Below are positions 44,070 to 52,978 of a stretch of DNA of 64,000 nucleotides, one piece after another (the first letter of the stretch is position 1; the number at the start of each line of letters is the position of its first letter). The stretch comes from Aquimarina acroporae (GTDB taxonomy: Bacteria > Bacteroidota > Bacteroidia > Flavobacteriales > Flavobacteriaceae), in the NCBI RefSeq assembly GCF_023195925.1, contig NZ_JALPRE010000006.1:310001-374000 (forward strand), read 5' to 3'. The translations under genes and the position numbers were made by a program. A model generated the notes under the pieces. That model saw nothing but the letters and a program-made list of their open reading frames with translations, searched no databases and was not told the DNA's origin.

Positions 44070-45720
44070 ACTCATTGACATATTTGCTTTTTCTGAAGAT
44101 TCGCCTCTTATTTTTACACAGGCCGATTTCTGGATTTTCTTTGCAGTGATCTATTTTATATATGCCATAGTATATAGCAAGAAAAGTCTAAGAAGTGCTT
44201 ATCTTTTTGCGATAAGTATTCTTTTCTACTATAAAACCAGTGGGTTGTTTATTGGTATATTATTGTTTAGCACCATAAATGACTTTTTTCTGGGGAAAGC
44301 GATTTATAAAAGTAAATCAGTAATTGTACAAAAGTTTTTGGTTGCTATAAGTGTGATTATTAATCTGGGCACGCTTTGTTATTTTAAATATGCCTATTTC
44401 TTTACAGACTCCTACAACTACCTTTTTCAAACCGATTATGAAGTAATTAACTATTTGGCGCAATGGGCCAATAGCTGGAGTGAAATCGATTACTTTACGG
44501 TAGACAAGATTATTTTACCTGTGGGAATATCGTTCTATACCTTTCAGACGATAAGTTATAGTGTCGATATTTATCGCAAACAGATCAAACCCCTTAATTC
44601 GATTATCGACTTTGGGTTTTTTGTGAGTTTCTTTCCTCAACTGGTAGCTGGACCTATTGTGAGAGCAGCAGATTTTGTTCCGCAGATCAGAAAAGAAATC
44701 AATATTACAAAGGAAGAGTTTGGGAAAGCTACTTTTATGATTCTAAAGGGGCTAATCAAGAAAATGTTGTTTGCAGATTATATCGCAGCCAATTTTATGG
44801 ATCGAGTTTTTGATGTACCCGAAATGTTCTCTGGTTTTACCAATATTATGGCAATGTTTGGATATTCACTACAAATCTATGGTGACTTTTCTGGATATAC
44901 CGATATCGCTATTGGGTTGGCAATGCTTATGGGCTATAAGTTACCAGTGAATTTTAATTCGCCTTACAAGGCTATTCATTGTGGAGATTTTTGGAAACGT
45001 TGGCATATCTCACTATCGAGTTGGCTCAAAGATTATCTATATATCCCAATTGGAGGAAATCGTAGCGGGAGTATTTTTTCCTATGCCTTTATACTGGTGT
45101 TTACTTTTTTAGGGTTTTTTGCGGTATCAGACTATGGTATAGCGCTTTTGGCATGCTCAGGAATTGGAGCGTTACTTATTATTACTTTGTTTTCAAAGCG
45201 ACTGGCCTGGCATTTTAATAGAAATGTAAATATTATGATTACCATGCTGGTAGGAGGGCTATGGCATGGGGCATCCTGGAAATTTGTGATCTGGGGAGGA
45301 CTCAATGGTGTTGGTATTGTGGCCTACAAATACTGGCGAAAAATAAGCCCTTATGAGAATTCTAAGGCATGGTATGCTTTATTGTGGCGTATTGCCTTAA
45401 CTTTTGTGTTTATCACTTTTACACGTATTTATTTTAGGGGAAATAGTATGGATCATATTGAGCGCTTCTATCAACAGGTAGCTACCAATATGGATTGGCA
45501 AAATGCATTGGCCGTATTATGGGAATATAGGATAGTATTTATAGTGATGCTTATTGGGTATATTACGCATTGGCTACCCTACAGCACCAAGGATAAGATC
45601 GAAGATTTGTTTGTAAGAAGCAATTTTGTAATCAAAGCAGCCATTGCAACTGTTGTGGCGATTATTTGTTACCAAACCTATGCTGCCGATTTTCAACCGT
45701 TTATTTACTTTCAGTTCTAG
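44062..45720 (+). CDS. MBOAT-family O-acyltransferase
   Basis: Integral membrane protein of 552 residues with about 11 membrane segments. The MBOAT landmarks are clear: ISFYTFQTISYSVDIYRK, PQLVAGPIVRAADFVPQI, KRWHISLSSWLKDYLYIPIGGNR with the conserved Trp-His pair, and GGLWHGASWKFVIWG with the catalytic His. It resembles AlgI/DltB/PatA proteins, which move acetyl groups across the inner membrane for transfer to alginate, teichoic acid or peptidoglycan. The glycan here cannot be named: no polymer-synthesis gene is nearby. With the two SGNH genes it forms an operon ended by 45720. Confidence 0.92.
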   Translation: MNRLIDIFAFSEDSPLIFTQADFWIFFAVIYFIYAIVYSKKSLRSAYLFAISILFYYKTSGLFIGILLFSTINDFFLGKAIYKSKSVIVQKFLVAISVIINLGTLCYFKYAYFFTDSYNYLFQTDYEVINYLAQWANSWSEIDYFTVDKIILPVGISFYTFQTISYSVDIYRKQIKPLNSIIDFGFFVSFFPQLVAGPIVRAADFVPQIRKEINITKEEFGKATFMILKGLIKKMLFADYIAANFMDRVFDVPEMFSGFTNIMAMFGYSLQIYGDFSGYTDIAIGLAMLMGYKLPVNFNSPYKAIHCGDFWKRWHISLSSWLKDYLYIPIGGNRSGSIFSYAFILVFTFLGFFAVSDYGIALLACSGIGALLIITLFSKRLAWHFNRNVNIMITMLVGGLWHGASWKFVIWGGLNGVGIVAYKYWRKISPYENSKAWYALLWRIALTFVFITFTRIYFRGNSMDHIERFYQQVATNMDWQNALAVLWEYRIVFIVMLIGYITHWLPYSTKDKIEDLFVRSNFVIKAAIATVVAIICYQTYAADFQPFIYFQF

Positions 45721-45740
45721 ATGATTAATACCTTTCGTTC

Positions 45741-47036
45741 TTAAGAAACAATAAGTTTCATAGGTTTATCGAGCGTGTGAGGATAAAAAGCATCAAAAAA
45801 AAGTCGAGATAATATTGTGATTACTTCATCTATTTTTTCTTTAGAAAAATTATTGACGGTATAATAGTAATCTACTTCTTCTTTATAAAACCCTAGAGAG
45901 GCAAGTATATCGAAATGACAATCTAAATATCCTTCGTTACCATGAAACTGTAGTACTAGTTGTAGTGAATCAGGATCTAACCAATATATGTTTAGCGTAG
46001 TGTTATATTTTTCTTTTAGAATAAGTTTGATACGTTTTAGTTCATTTTTTGCTAATTCTTGTAGTGCTTTTTTAATATGGTCTGTATTGGGTCTAAAAGT
46101 TGTTTTTGCAGATTGAAGTCGGTTTATTTTGGTTTCAAAATCTTCAATTTGTGCTTGTAGAGAGTTGCGGCTATAGTCCTCGGCTTCTTCTTGTAATAAG
46201 GTTTTATATCGACTCAACATGGTTTGATAAAATGAAATATCTTTATGATGCTCATTTTTAATCGTACTCATAGTGTTAAAAGCTCTATTAATGAGACGAT
46301 ACCCTTCTGCGTGATAGTGAGCTGATAAATAATCACGCTCTTTTGTGAAATCATCAATTTGTTGAGATAGATAGGCTCGTTCTGAAGCCAGTTGGTCGAT
46401 GAGCAAATTGAGTTTGGGCATCAGAAAAACATCGGGTTTGCCTTCAATCGTATGATTTGCAGGCGGTATATGTTGCTGAAGTGTACTAAAACCCCCATCT
46501 TTTTTAAACCCATAAATAAGAATGTGATCTAGATGAATTTCTTTAATCGGAAACATATTAGCTCGCCTTCCCAAATAAATAATTACGATATAATGTGTGC
46601 CAAGAATTTCTTCAATAATAATATCTGTAGATCGCTTAATATTAGAATTGCTAAAATCGAATATTTCAGCTTTTATGTTGCTCGGAGTATCTTTGGCAAG
46701 AAGTTTATATTGCCTTTGCAGTATGTCTTCTAACGGGTTTGTAATTAAAGTCGGAAATAACCGTAGATACATCATTTCAGATATTTCCCCATCTTCGTAG
46801 ATAGTCGTTTTTTTTAGAACGTTGTCTTCAATAAAGTATTTAGCTTTGTGAACCTCACTGGTAATCAATAATTGATTTTTTTGGTCAATTTTTAAGGGAA
46901 ACCGGTTTTGTATTTCGTCAAAACTATAAAATATGATTTCGTTAGGAGTGATTTCTTCTATATAATCACTAGGGAGTACATCAACTCCTTGGGGTAGTAT
47001 CAGCATCCACTTTCCTATTGGGTTTTGATCACTCAT
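45741..47036 (-). CDS. Coiled-coil protein of unknown function
   Basis: A 431-residue soluble protein without signal peptide or transmembrane segment. Residues about 1-190 are mixed alpha/beta; about 205-330 are rich in Glu/Lys/Gln/Arg heptads (YLSQQIDDFTKERDYLSAHY, ... QAQIEDFETKINRL), predicted coiled coil; the last 100 residues are again globular. I recognise no family. It is convergent with the MBOAT operon (20 bases from its end) and lies downstream of the lipoprotein at 47136-48305 on the same strand, beyond that gene's terminator. Possible scaffold. Confidence 0.65.
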   Translation of the reverse strand: MSDQNPIGKWMLILPQGVDVLPSDYIEEITPNEIIFYSFDEIQNRFPLKIDQKNQLLITSEVHKAKYFIEDNVLKKTTIYEDGEISEMMYLRLFPTLITNPLEDILQRQYKLLAKDTPSNIKAEIFDFSNSNIKRSTDIIIEEILGTHYIVIIYLGRRANMFPIKEIHLDHILIYGFKKDGGFSTLQQHIPPANHTIEGKPDVFLMPKLNLLIDQLASERAYLSQQIDDFTKERDYLSAHYHAEGYRLINRAFNTMSTIKNEHHKDISFYQTMLSRYKTLLQEEAEDYSRNSLQAQIEDFETKINRLQSAKTTFRPNTDHIKKALQELAKNELKRIKLILKEKYNTTLNIYWLDPDSLQLVLQFHGNEGYLDCHFDILASLGFYKEEVDYYYTVNNFSKEKIDEVITILSRLFFDAFYPHTLDKPMKLIVS

Positions 47037-47070
47037 ATTTTTGTAAGTTTTAAAATTGTATAAAAATAAA

Positions 47071-47108
47071 ACAAGCCAGTTTCAATTTCTGAAACCGGCT
47101 TGTTTTTT
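47071..47108. terminator. Intrinsic terminator before the coiled-coil gene
   Basis: A 14-bp stem with one A-C mismatch (47071-47084 with 47090-47103) and a 5-base loop, with a T-run at 47103-47108 on the plus strand and a T-rich stretch beyond the stem on the minus strand. It ends the 47136-48305 transcript. Confidence 0.8.
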
Positions 47109-47135
47109 ATCAGCGTGATAAATATTTGTTTTTGT

Positions 47136-48305
47136 TTACTCTGCTGTTTGTCTATATAGTTTATTAACATAGAGATCTGCATCTTCTTTAGATTCAAAAA
47201 CTCTAACTTCTATGTCTCTATATTTACTCTTAGTGCCGTCTTGAGGGTCGCCATTCATGCTGGCTTGAGCCATTTTAAAGAGTACAGACTCTACACCTTC
47301 AAACAGAGGCTTAGCGTCATATACGCCTTCCCAAACATTTGCATCTTCGGTATGTATCATGTTACTCTGTAAAACTTCTTCTATGGCTAATTCACCATCG
47401 GTACTGAATGTTCCTTTTTGGTACCCCCAAAAATATGGACGTCTGGTAATAGAACCTTCAACTACTTTTTCGGTAGTCAAATCTCCCAAGAACATAACGT
47501 ATTTTTCTCCAAAATCTCTGGTGAATTCTATAGTTTGTTCAATAGCATCATAGGTGTCTTCTTGTGAGATAATAAAAAAGATATTACTTGTGTTTACACT
47601 CTCCGTAACTCCCACATCTCCATCAAGAACCCAAAATTCTCCATTATTTTCACCCGTTGGATTTTTTAATAAATTGTCTGTGTAACCGGCTAATCGATAC
47701 TCCTTAATTTCCCCACTTTCAGATGTTATGGTAAAGATAATGTCATTAGATAAATCTAATCCATCTGTTGGATTAGGGGTGATTGTGGCATTTTCTGAGA
47801 TGCTGATAGCTGGAACTAAATTTGTAAGATCTAACACATCGGTATATTCTACAAGAATCGTAGACGATTCTTCATCAAAAAAACTTTTTATCACTTGATC
47901 ATTTTCATCTTTTAGTTCAAATGCTGTGATAAAATTCTCTGTATTGGGAGCAATCACATTTACCGTATATGTTCTGGTATCTCCATTTTCGGCAGTAACG
48001 GTATAGATAATAGCATCGGTAAAGTTTTGAGCTTCTCCAGATAAAGGAGCTACTTCTGCTTTTGTTGAGATATCTATAGTAGGAGAAAGCGAGGTTAATT
48101 CAGTTTTAAATGGTAAGACAAGATTAATGGTGTTGTTCGTGTCATCTATAGTTCCTGTATAAGTTTCAGAATCAATATCGAATGAAAAAGATACAATAAG
48201 GTTTGCCGAACTTTCTTCGATGTCCTGAGCATCATCGTCTGCACAAGATACTAAGGTTAAGGATGTGATGGTAAAAAGGTAAATTAAAAAGGTGAATTTC
48301 TTCAT
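47136..48305 (-). CDS. Lipoprotein with repeated beta-sandwich modules (DUF5018-like)
   Basis: A 389-residue lipoprotein from ATG 48305 (an upstream in-frame start at 48380 would add 25 residues without a signal sequence and is less likely). Lipobox VSCADDD near residue 21. Two similar modules follow (SFSFDIDSETYTGTIDDTNN ... ITYTVTAENGDTRTYTVNV and FELKDENDQVIKSFFDEESS ... IIFTITSESGEIKEYRLAG), the pattern of DUF5018-type domains in Bacteroidota surface proteins. A C-terminal region of about 170 residues of unknown fold follows. Surface location is likely; function unknown. Confidence 0.72.
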   Translation of the reverse strand: MKKFTFLIYLFTITSLTLVSCADDDAQDIEESSANLIVSFSFDIDSETYTGTIDDTNNTINLVLPFKTELTSLSPTIDISTKAEVAPLSGEAQNFTDAIIYTVTAENGDTRTYTVNVIAPNTENFITAFELKDENDQVIKSFFDEESSTILVEYTDVLDLTNLVPAISISENATITPNPTDGLDLSNDIIFTITSESGEIKEYRLAGYTDNLLKNPTGENNGEFWVLDGDVGVTESVNTSNIFFIISQEDTYDAIEQTIEFTRDFGEKYVMFLGDLTTEKVVEGSITRRPYFWGYQKGTFSTDGELAIEEVLQSNMIHTEDANVWEGVYDAKPLFEGVESVLFKMAQASMNGDPQDGTKSKYRDIEVRVFESKEDADLYVNKLYRQTAE

Positions 48306-48725
48306 TTTGCTACAAAGTTTTCTGTTGTTAATGCTTATATTTTTTTGGTATGTATTCCTGTTTGTATTTGAAAGCAGCAAGCATATATCTATAAAAAATC
48401 CCTATACTTTTGCTTTTCCAGGCGCGAATTTAATACATAACAGTATCAAAAAATGACCCCCTAATGCTATCAAATGTTAAATTTTTTGTTTTCCCCAGTT
48501 GTATACAACAACGCTGCAAAACTAAGACAGGAAAAGATGATCTGCATACAGAAATCTGTACTGGTAATCAATTTTATAAAAAGACTCAAGGTAAGATGGT
48601 CAGTTATAGAAAAAGAGACTGTAGTAAAACATTCACCTTTAGTAGAAAAAGTATGATAAATTTTATAAAAGTACGTTTCAATTTTTTAGAGAATACTAGT
48701 ACATTCGTAACCTATACTTAAGCTT
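48306..48725. other. 420-base divergent intergenic region
   Basis: Between the 47136-48305 lipoprotein (minus) and the uracil-DNA-glycosylase-like gene (plus). I see no gene: short open stretches around 48464-48721 give Lys/Arg/Cys-rich translations without family features. A 12-bp palindrome, GTTGTATACAAC, lies at 48498-48509. Confidence 0.55.
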
Positions 48726-49382
48726 ATGTTTCAGCACATTCATCCTTATGAGCCTTTTTTTCCAGAAGGAGCCACAAAACTTATAGTAGGCACATTACCA
48801 CCACCCAGATTTACTACAGGAGCGTTAAACGAGAAAGACGTAGATTTTTGTTATGGGAGTAGTAATGGTTTGTTATGGCCGGTACTTGATCGCATTTTTG
48901 AGTTGGGTCTAAAGTATGAAACCACTCATGCCGCAGCTGAGCAACGTAGGCAATTTTTAACTTCCAAGGGGATAGGTGTGTGTGATATTGTACAACGTTG
49001 TGAACGTGATAAAATAGACGCCTCAGACCTGGGGATGCAAAATATAGTGCTTAGGGATATGGTGGGATATTTACAGCAATATCCCAAGATTGATACCTTA
49101 ATTTTTATGGGAGGTAATAGTAAAAACGGTCCCGAATATTTCTTTAGAAGACACCTTAAAACGTATGATCTATCACTAGAAGTAGTGTCTGGAGAGGTAC
49201 CCAGAATACACCAGGTAACAATTGCTGGTAGAATTGTACGTACAATTTCTCTTACTGCACCATCGGGTTCTGCCAATAGAGCAATAGGTAGTATGCCGTT
49301 GTATAAGGATCTAAAAGCAAAAGATCCTAAATTTAATACTATCGATTTTAGGGTAATGCAATATCGAGAGTTTTTTATCTAA
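48726..49382 (+). CDS. Uracil-DNA glycosylase family protein
   Basis: A 218-residue protein resembling the uracil/thymine-mismatch glycosylase superfamily. Patterns include LIVGTLPPPRF near the N-terminus (the water-activating loop region), the GVCDIVQRCER segment, DTLIFMGGNSKNGPEYFF and the late loop LTAPSGSANRAIG, where family 4/5 enzymes have a conserved HPS- or SGN-like motif. The catalytic residue cannot be fixed by eye, so activity is inferred. It is convergent with the bTHX gene with 4 bases between their ends. Confidence 0.72.
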   Translation: MFQHIHPYEPFFPEGATKLIVGTLPPPRFTTGALNEKDVDFCYGSSNGLLWPVLDRIFELGLKYETTHAAAEQRRQFLTSKGIGVCDIVQRCERDKIDASDLGMQNIVLRDMVGYLQQYPKIDTLIFMGGNSKNGPEYFFRRHLKTYDLSLEVVSGEVPRIHQVTIAGRIVRTISLTAPSGSANRAIGSMPLYKDLKAKDPKFNTIDFRVMQYREFFI

Positions 49383-49386
49383 CTTG

Positions 49387-49539
49387 TTATTCTTCTGCTT
49401 TTTTTGGAGCGGCCTTTTTAGCAGCTTTGGGCTTTGAAGCTTTGGTTGTGGTTACTTTATCTTTTTTCTTACGACGTAAACGTCCATAAGTTCCCATAAT
49501 GATTTTGCCTCGTCGTGTTTTTTTATCTCCTTTGCCCAT
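49387..49539 (-). CDS. 30S ribosomal protein bTHX
   Basis: A 50-residue, strongly basic protein too short for usual gene calling. It begins GKGDKKTRRGKIIMGTYGR and ends with a Lys/Ala-rich tail (KAAKKAAPKKAEE). The GKGDxKTxxGKIxxGTYGxxR pattern is the signature of bTHX, a small-subunit ribosomal protein known from Bacteroidota and Thermus. ATG at 49539, TAA at 49387. It is convergent with the uracil-DNA-glycosylase-like gene. Upstream lies about 280 bases of AT-rich sequence with its promoter. Confidence 0.92.
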   Translation of the reverse strand: MGKGDKKTRRGKIIMGTYGRLRRKKKDKVTTTKASKPKAAKKAAPKKAEE

Positions 49540-49818
49540 ATAGCTATACTATTAAATTAAACGATTTGATAATTAGAGTGTTACTAATTTAATGAATTCA
49601 AACAGGAAAAGAAAACGCCTTAAGTCAAAGTTAAGAGTATCTATTCATGGTTAACCAAAAATTGGGTGATTGGTCTATTTTATAAGACATTTATCGAAAG
49701 GTTTTGCGTAATACCATATTAATTCTTTTTTTTGGGACTTCATCCAATTACCCCTGGATCTTTCATGCTAATCAACAACTTGCGTGATGGCTTATCCTAA
49801 GCTAGACACCAATTTGAT

Positions 49819-51087
49819 ATGAATATTAAGTTTTTGCCTTTTCTTTTGTGTACCATATGTTATCATTTATGTGCACAACAAGTTGATGTAAAGTTTTCTA
49901 GAAACGGCCTCTATCTCTTTAAAGAATTGGGGATGGAATCTTCTCAAATTATAGATTATAATCTTACTGACCAGGGGCAATTATATGTGTTATATGAGTC
50001 GGATATTCATCGTAGGTTAATTCGATTACAGGAAGATGGTACAGAGGATGACTCTTTTAAATTTACCTCCGTGATTCTGGATAATGAGGGAACCTCACCT
50101 GTTGCCATGAGTGCTACCGAAGAAGGTACCGTCGTAGTACTATCAAACCTATGGAACGGTTTAAACTGGATGATTCATATCAATGAGTTTTTCGAAAATG
50201 GAAAGCTAAATCCAAATTTTGGAAGACGTGGAATTTATACCAAAAGTATCTTGAATAATGCCGATGATAACTTTGGGCAATATCTCCATACTTCGCCCAG
50301 TGGTGAAATTATTGTAGTTGCAAAAATTAATGATTTTAGCGTTTCTACTACAGATGAGAAAATTGCTATTCTTAAACTTTCCCGCGATGGGAGAACCTTA
50401 TCGTCTGATCTGTATGCCAATCGCTGTTATAAGCTCGATAGTTCTGCTATGCAAGATGATTATCTATTGCTAGCATATTCTTCAGGAACCACTCCAACTG
50501 TGCCTGTGCAAGCTAGTTATTTGGCAGGGGTCGATAGTGAGCAAATGGTATCTCAAAAAGTACACTGCTTATCGACAGGAGAAAATTTTGAGACTATAGA
50601 TCATATTGTGGTTACCCATTCGGCGGTGTATATTTCTCACCTAAAATTGAATGCAGAAGCTTTATATCTTATTCGTAAATACGACCTTGATGGTAATCTT
50701 GATGAAACCTTTGCCGATACAGGTGAGGTTCATGGAAGTGCAGATTTGTATGACTCTAGTTTTGTAGTAGGGGATAAAGGAGAACTCTATGTGGTGTCAA
50801 AAAGCCTACATGATGATTATGAGCTTTTAATCAAGAAATTAAATAATGACGGTAGTATAGATGAAACTTTTGGAGAAAATGGTATTGCCTCTATCGCAAT
50901 GAGATACCCGATTATAGCATTAAACAAAATACAGTTCGATGGGAAGAACCTTTTGTATGTAGCTGGTGATATGGCTATAGAAGGAAATACTTTTGGCTTT
51001 GTGACCAAAATTAAAACCGATGTCTTACAGCTTAAAAAGGAAAAGCTGGACAAGTTTATTAGAACACTTTTTGTAAAACGAGGTTAG
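49819..51087 (+). CDS. Secreted delta-60 repeat (DUF5122) beta-propeller-like protein
   Basis: A 422-residue secreted protein with a signal peptide (about 1-19, ending CAQ). It carries repeats of the delta-60/DUF5122 type, seen as GKLNPNFGRRGIYTK, GNLDETFADTGEVHG and GSIDETFGENGIAS, which form beta-propeller-like blades. The usual repeat is about 50-60 residues; a stretch near 180-290 is divergent. No C-terminal T9SS domain is visible; the tail is basic and charged. Often found in Bacteroidota as surface proteins of unknown function. A hairpin follows the gene. Confidence 0.8.
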   Translation: MNIKFLPFLLCTICYHLCAQQVDVKFSRNGLYLFKELGMESSQIIDYNLTDQGQLYVLYESDIHRRLIRLQEDGTEDDSFKFTSVILDNEGTSPVAMSATEEGTVVVLSNLWNGLNWMIHINEFFENGKLNPNFGRRGIYTKSILNNADDNFGQYLHTSPSGEIIVVAKINDFSVSTTDEKIAILKLSRDGRTLSSDLYANRCYKLDSSAMQDDYLLLAYSSGTTPTVPVQASYLAGVDSEQMVSQKVHCLSTGENFETIDHIVVTHSAVYISHLKLNAEALYLIRKYDLDGNLDETFADTGEVHGSADLYDSSFVVGDKGELYVVSKSLHDDYELLIKKLNNDGSIDETFGENGIASIAMRYPIIALNKIQFDGKNLLYVAGDMAIEGNTFGFVTKIKTDVLQLKKEKLDKFIRTLFVKRG

Positions 51088-51103
51088 AAATAGTAATACA
51101 CAA

Positions 51104-51138
51104 AAAATCACTTGCCTATTGTTATGACAAGTGATTTT
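51104..51138. terminator. Shared hairpin between the delta-60 protein gene and glpQ
   Basis: An 11-bp perfect stem (51104-51114 with 51128-51138) with a 13-base loop. The A-run at 51102-51107 gives a U-tract on the minus strand and the TTTT-G end gives a weaker one on the plus strand. Confidence 0.65.
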
Positions 51139-51161
51139 GTAATATGTATACTAATAAGAAA

Positions 51162-52301
51162 TTACTCTTTCCAGGTATTCAGGGCATTCACTGCCTCATC
51201 GGTATAATCGGAAAACACACCATCTACACCAGCATCAAAAAACAGATGATATTCTGCTTCAGGATTCCCTTGGCTCCACTGCTCATTTTCATTTCTAAAG
51301 GTATATGGGTGCACCAATAGATCATAGTTGTGGGCAAGTTCGATAAAGTCTGTAGGTTCTAATAATGTAAGTTCACCAGAAGCTTCTGTTCTGTATGAAA
51401 TGATAAAAGGTTTCCATGGTCCAATACCATCGGCATATGAAGCGGTAAACTCCATACCTTCGGCTGTGGTAAAAAACTCATAGGTTCTATTATCTCCATT
51501 TACGTAGAAATCATACGGAGAACCATAAGAGATAAAGTCTCCTTCAGGAACATCATAGTCTAAAGATCCATCTTGGTTAATGTTATAGGTAGATATTAAC
51601 TGTACCAGTTTAACCGAAGATTTCGTATTGATATATAGCAAAGGAGCTACTTCGAAACATTGCACAAATACAGGCGCTTTTTTATCGTTCCAATGTGCTT
51701 TGCTAAGTACTTTTAATAGTTCATTTTCCATGTAGTGCTCACCAAATAGTTCATTGTGAAATAAAGGGTGCTTAATTTCAGGATAGATCCCCAGTACCTT
51801 CCCACGTTTTAATCCTTCAGCTTTTGCCAAGAGAATTACTTCTTCGAGTGTTGGGATTTCAAAAAGATTATCAAAATCGGTGGGTCTACCATTAAACGCT
51901 TGCTTTGCACGAAGTGTTTTGATTTGCGCCAAAGTAAAATCGCACGCAAACCAATCGGTTACCATTTTCCCATCTACATTTTTGGTGGTTTTTAAGTCTG
52001 CAAACTCAGGTAGATCGGCTACATTGGTAGTGCCAGAAAGCATTGGCTCATGACGTGCTACAAGGTGTCCGTCTTTGGTTAATACCAGATCAGGCTCAAT
52101 GAAATCGGCATTAAGCTCAGATGCTCTTTTGTATCCCTCTAGTGTGTGTTCAGGTAACACAGATTGTGCTCCTCTATGTGCAATAATAATAGGTGCATCA
52201 TCATCAGGCCCCGGATTACCAGTATTGTCATCGATAAGATCGCAAGAGGTAAAACAAATTAATAAAAGGGGTATTACCATAATGGGTTTTAAAAGTTTCA
52301 T
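51162..52301 (-). CDS. glpQ: Glycerophosphodiester phosphodiesterase lipoprotein (GlpQ-like)
   Basis: Hydrolyses deacylated phospholipids to glycerol 3-phosphate and an alcohol. The 379 residues begin with a lipoprotein signal (FTSC, Cys20) and a Gly/Pro/Asp-rich linker. The GDPD TIM-barrel motifs are clear: IAHRGAQSVLPEHT with His42/Arg43, EPDLVLTKDGHLVARHE with the metal ligands near Glu69, Asp71 and catalytic His84. Later segments include KRGKVLGIYPEIKHP and VQCFEVAPLLYI. It is lipid-anchored and probably periplasmic or surface-located. No glpK or glpF is adjacent. Confidence 0.92.
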   Translation of the reverse strand: MKLLKPIMVIPLLLICFTSCDLIDDNTGNPGPDDDAPIIIAHRGAQSVLPEHTLEGYKRASELNADFIEPDLVLTKDGHLVARHEPMLSGTTNVADLPEFADLKTTKNVDGKMVTDWFACDFTLAQIKTLRAKQAFNGRPTDFDNLFEIPTLEEVILLAKAEGLKRGKVLGIYPEIKHPLFHNELFGEHYMENELLKVLSKAHWNDKKAPVFVQCFEVAPLLYINTKSSVKLVQLISTYNINQDGSLDYDVPEGDFISYGSPYDFYVNGDNRTYEFFTTAEGMEFTASYADGIGPWKPFIISYRTEASGELTLLEPTDFIELAHNYDLLVHPYTFRNENEQWSQGNPEAEYHLFFDAGVDGVFSDYTDEAVNALNTWKE

Positions 52302-52445
52302 AGTTTTAATTTTAGATTTGGGTAAAGGAACAAATCCAAAATAAGCTCATTGTGAAGCAGAGATTACTCTAAAGTCAAGAAAACTTAAACTACGTTAAAT
52401 TTGATGGTGTTATTCATATTATCTCATTTATATGTGTTACTTAAT

Positions 52446-52928
52446 TTAGTTAGTAACCGGTGGTATTTCTTTTTTTAGTATCATTTCTTTCGTAACAAAT
52501 TTTTGTCCGTTACTTTCAAATTCTAAATTTTTAATTCTAATTATTTTGAAAAAATAATTAATTTTTTTTTCGCTTTCCAAAGTTAAGGTAGAGTCTTTTT
52601 TACCCAAAATCCATTTGTTTAACTTAATAGTATGAATATGAAAATCTTGTTTTAAAAAGTTCATATATCTATTTTGAGTAAACCACAATTGTATTGATTC
52701 AACATCGTAAAAAGATAAAGTTTCTGGGCAGAACTCCATATTATCTTCCTTTTTGGATTTATTAGAATATTTGATAAACCTAATTGTGTCAGATTTAAAA
52801 AATAAACTGTCTTTGTTAGAAGTAAACCATCTAGTTTTCTTAAATTCTCTTCTTGAAATGGATTGAGAAAAACATGATTGGAACACAATTAGTATCAATC
52901 CTAAAATATATAGATATCTTTTTTTCAT
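52446..52928 (-). CDS. Short lipoprotein or secreted protein of unknown function
   Basis: A 160-residue protein with N-terminal signal ending FQSCFSQ (a lipobox at Cys19 or a Sec signal). The mature part is rich in Lys, Phe, Trp and Ser with no recognised domain. It lies 50 bases downstream of trpA on the same strand; the gap holds no obvious terminator, so it could be read from the trp operon, but it also has no relation to tryptophan synthesis that I can see. Its base composition is more AT-rich than that of its neighbours. Confidence 0.6.
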   Translation of the reverse strand: MKKRYLYILGLILIVFQSCFSQSISRREFKKTRWFTSNKDSLFFKSDTIRFIKYSNKSKKEDNMEFCPETLSFYDVESIQLWFTQNRYMNFLKQDFHIHTIKLNKWILGKKDSTLTLESEKKINYFFKIIRIKNLEFESNGQKFVTKEMILKKEIPPVTN

Positions 52929-52978
52929 GATTGGTGCTAATTAATTACTTTGAAAAATATGAGTTTTTAGTGTTTATA

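Noticed and set aside
48498..48509. 12-bp palindrome GTTGTATACAAC
   Set aside because: Too short and without any repeat copy nearby to call an operator with confidence; only mentioned in the region description.
48464..48721. Two overlapping short open frames on the plus strand before the glycosylase-like gene
   Set aside because: Both are Lys/Arg/Cys-rich without domain, signal or ribosome-binding context, overlap each other, and lie in an AT-rich divergent gap. They look like chance frames.
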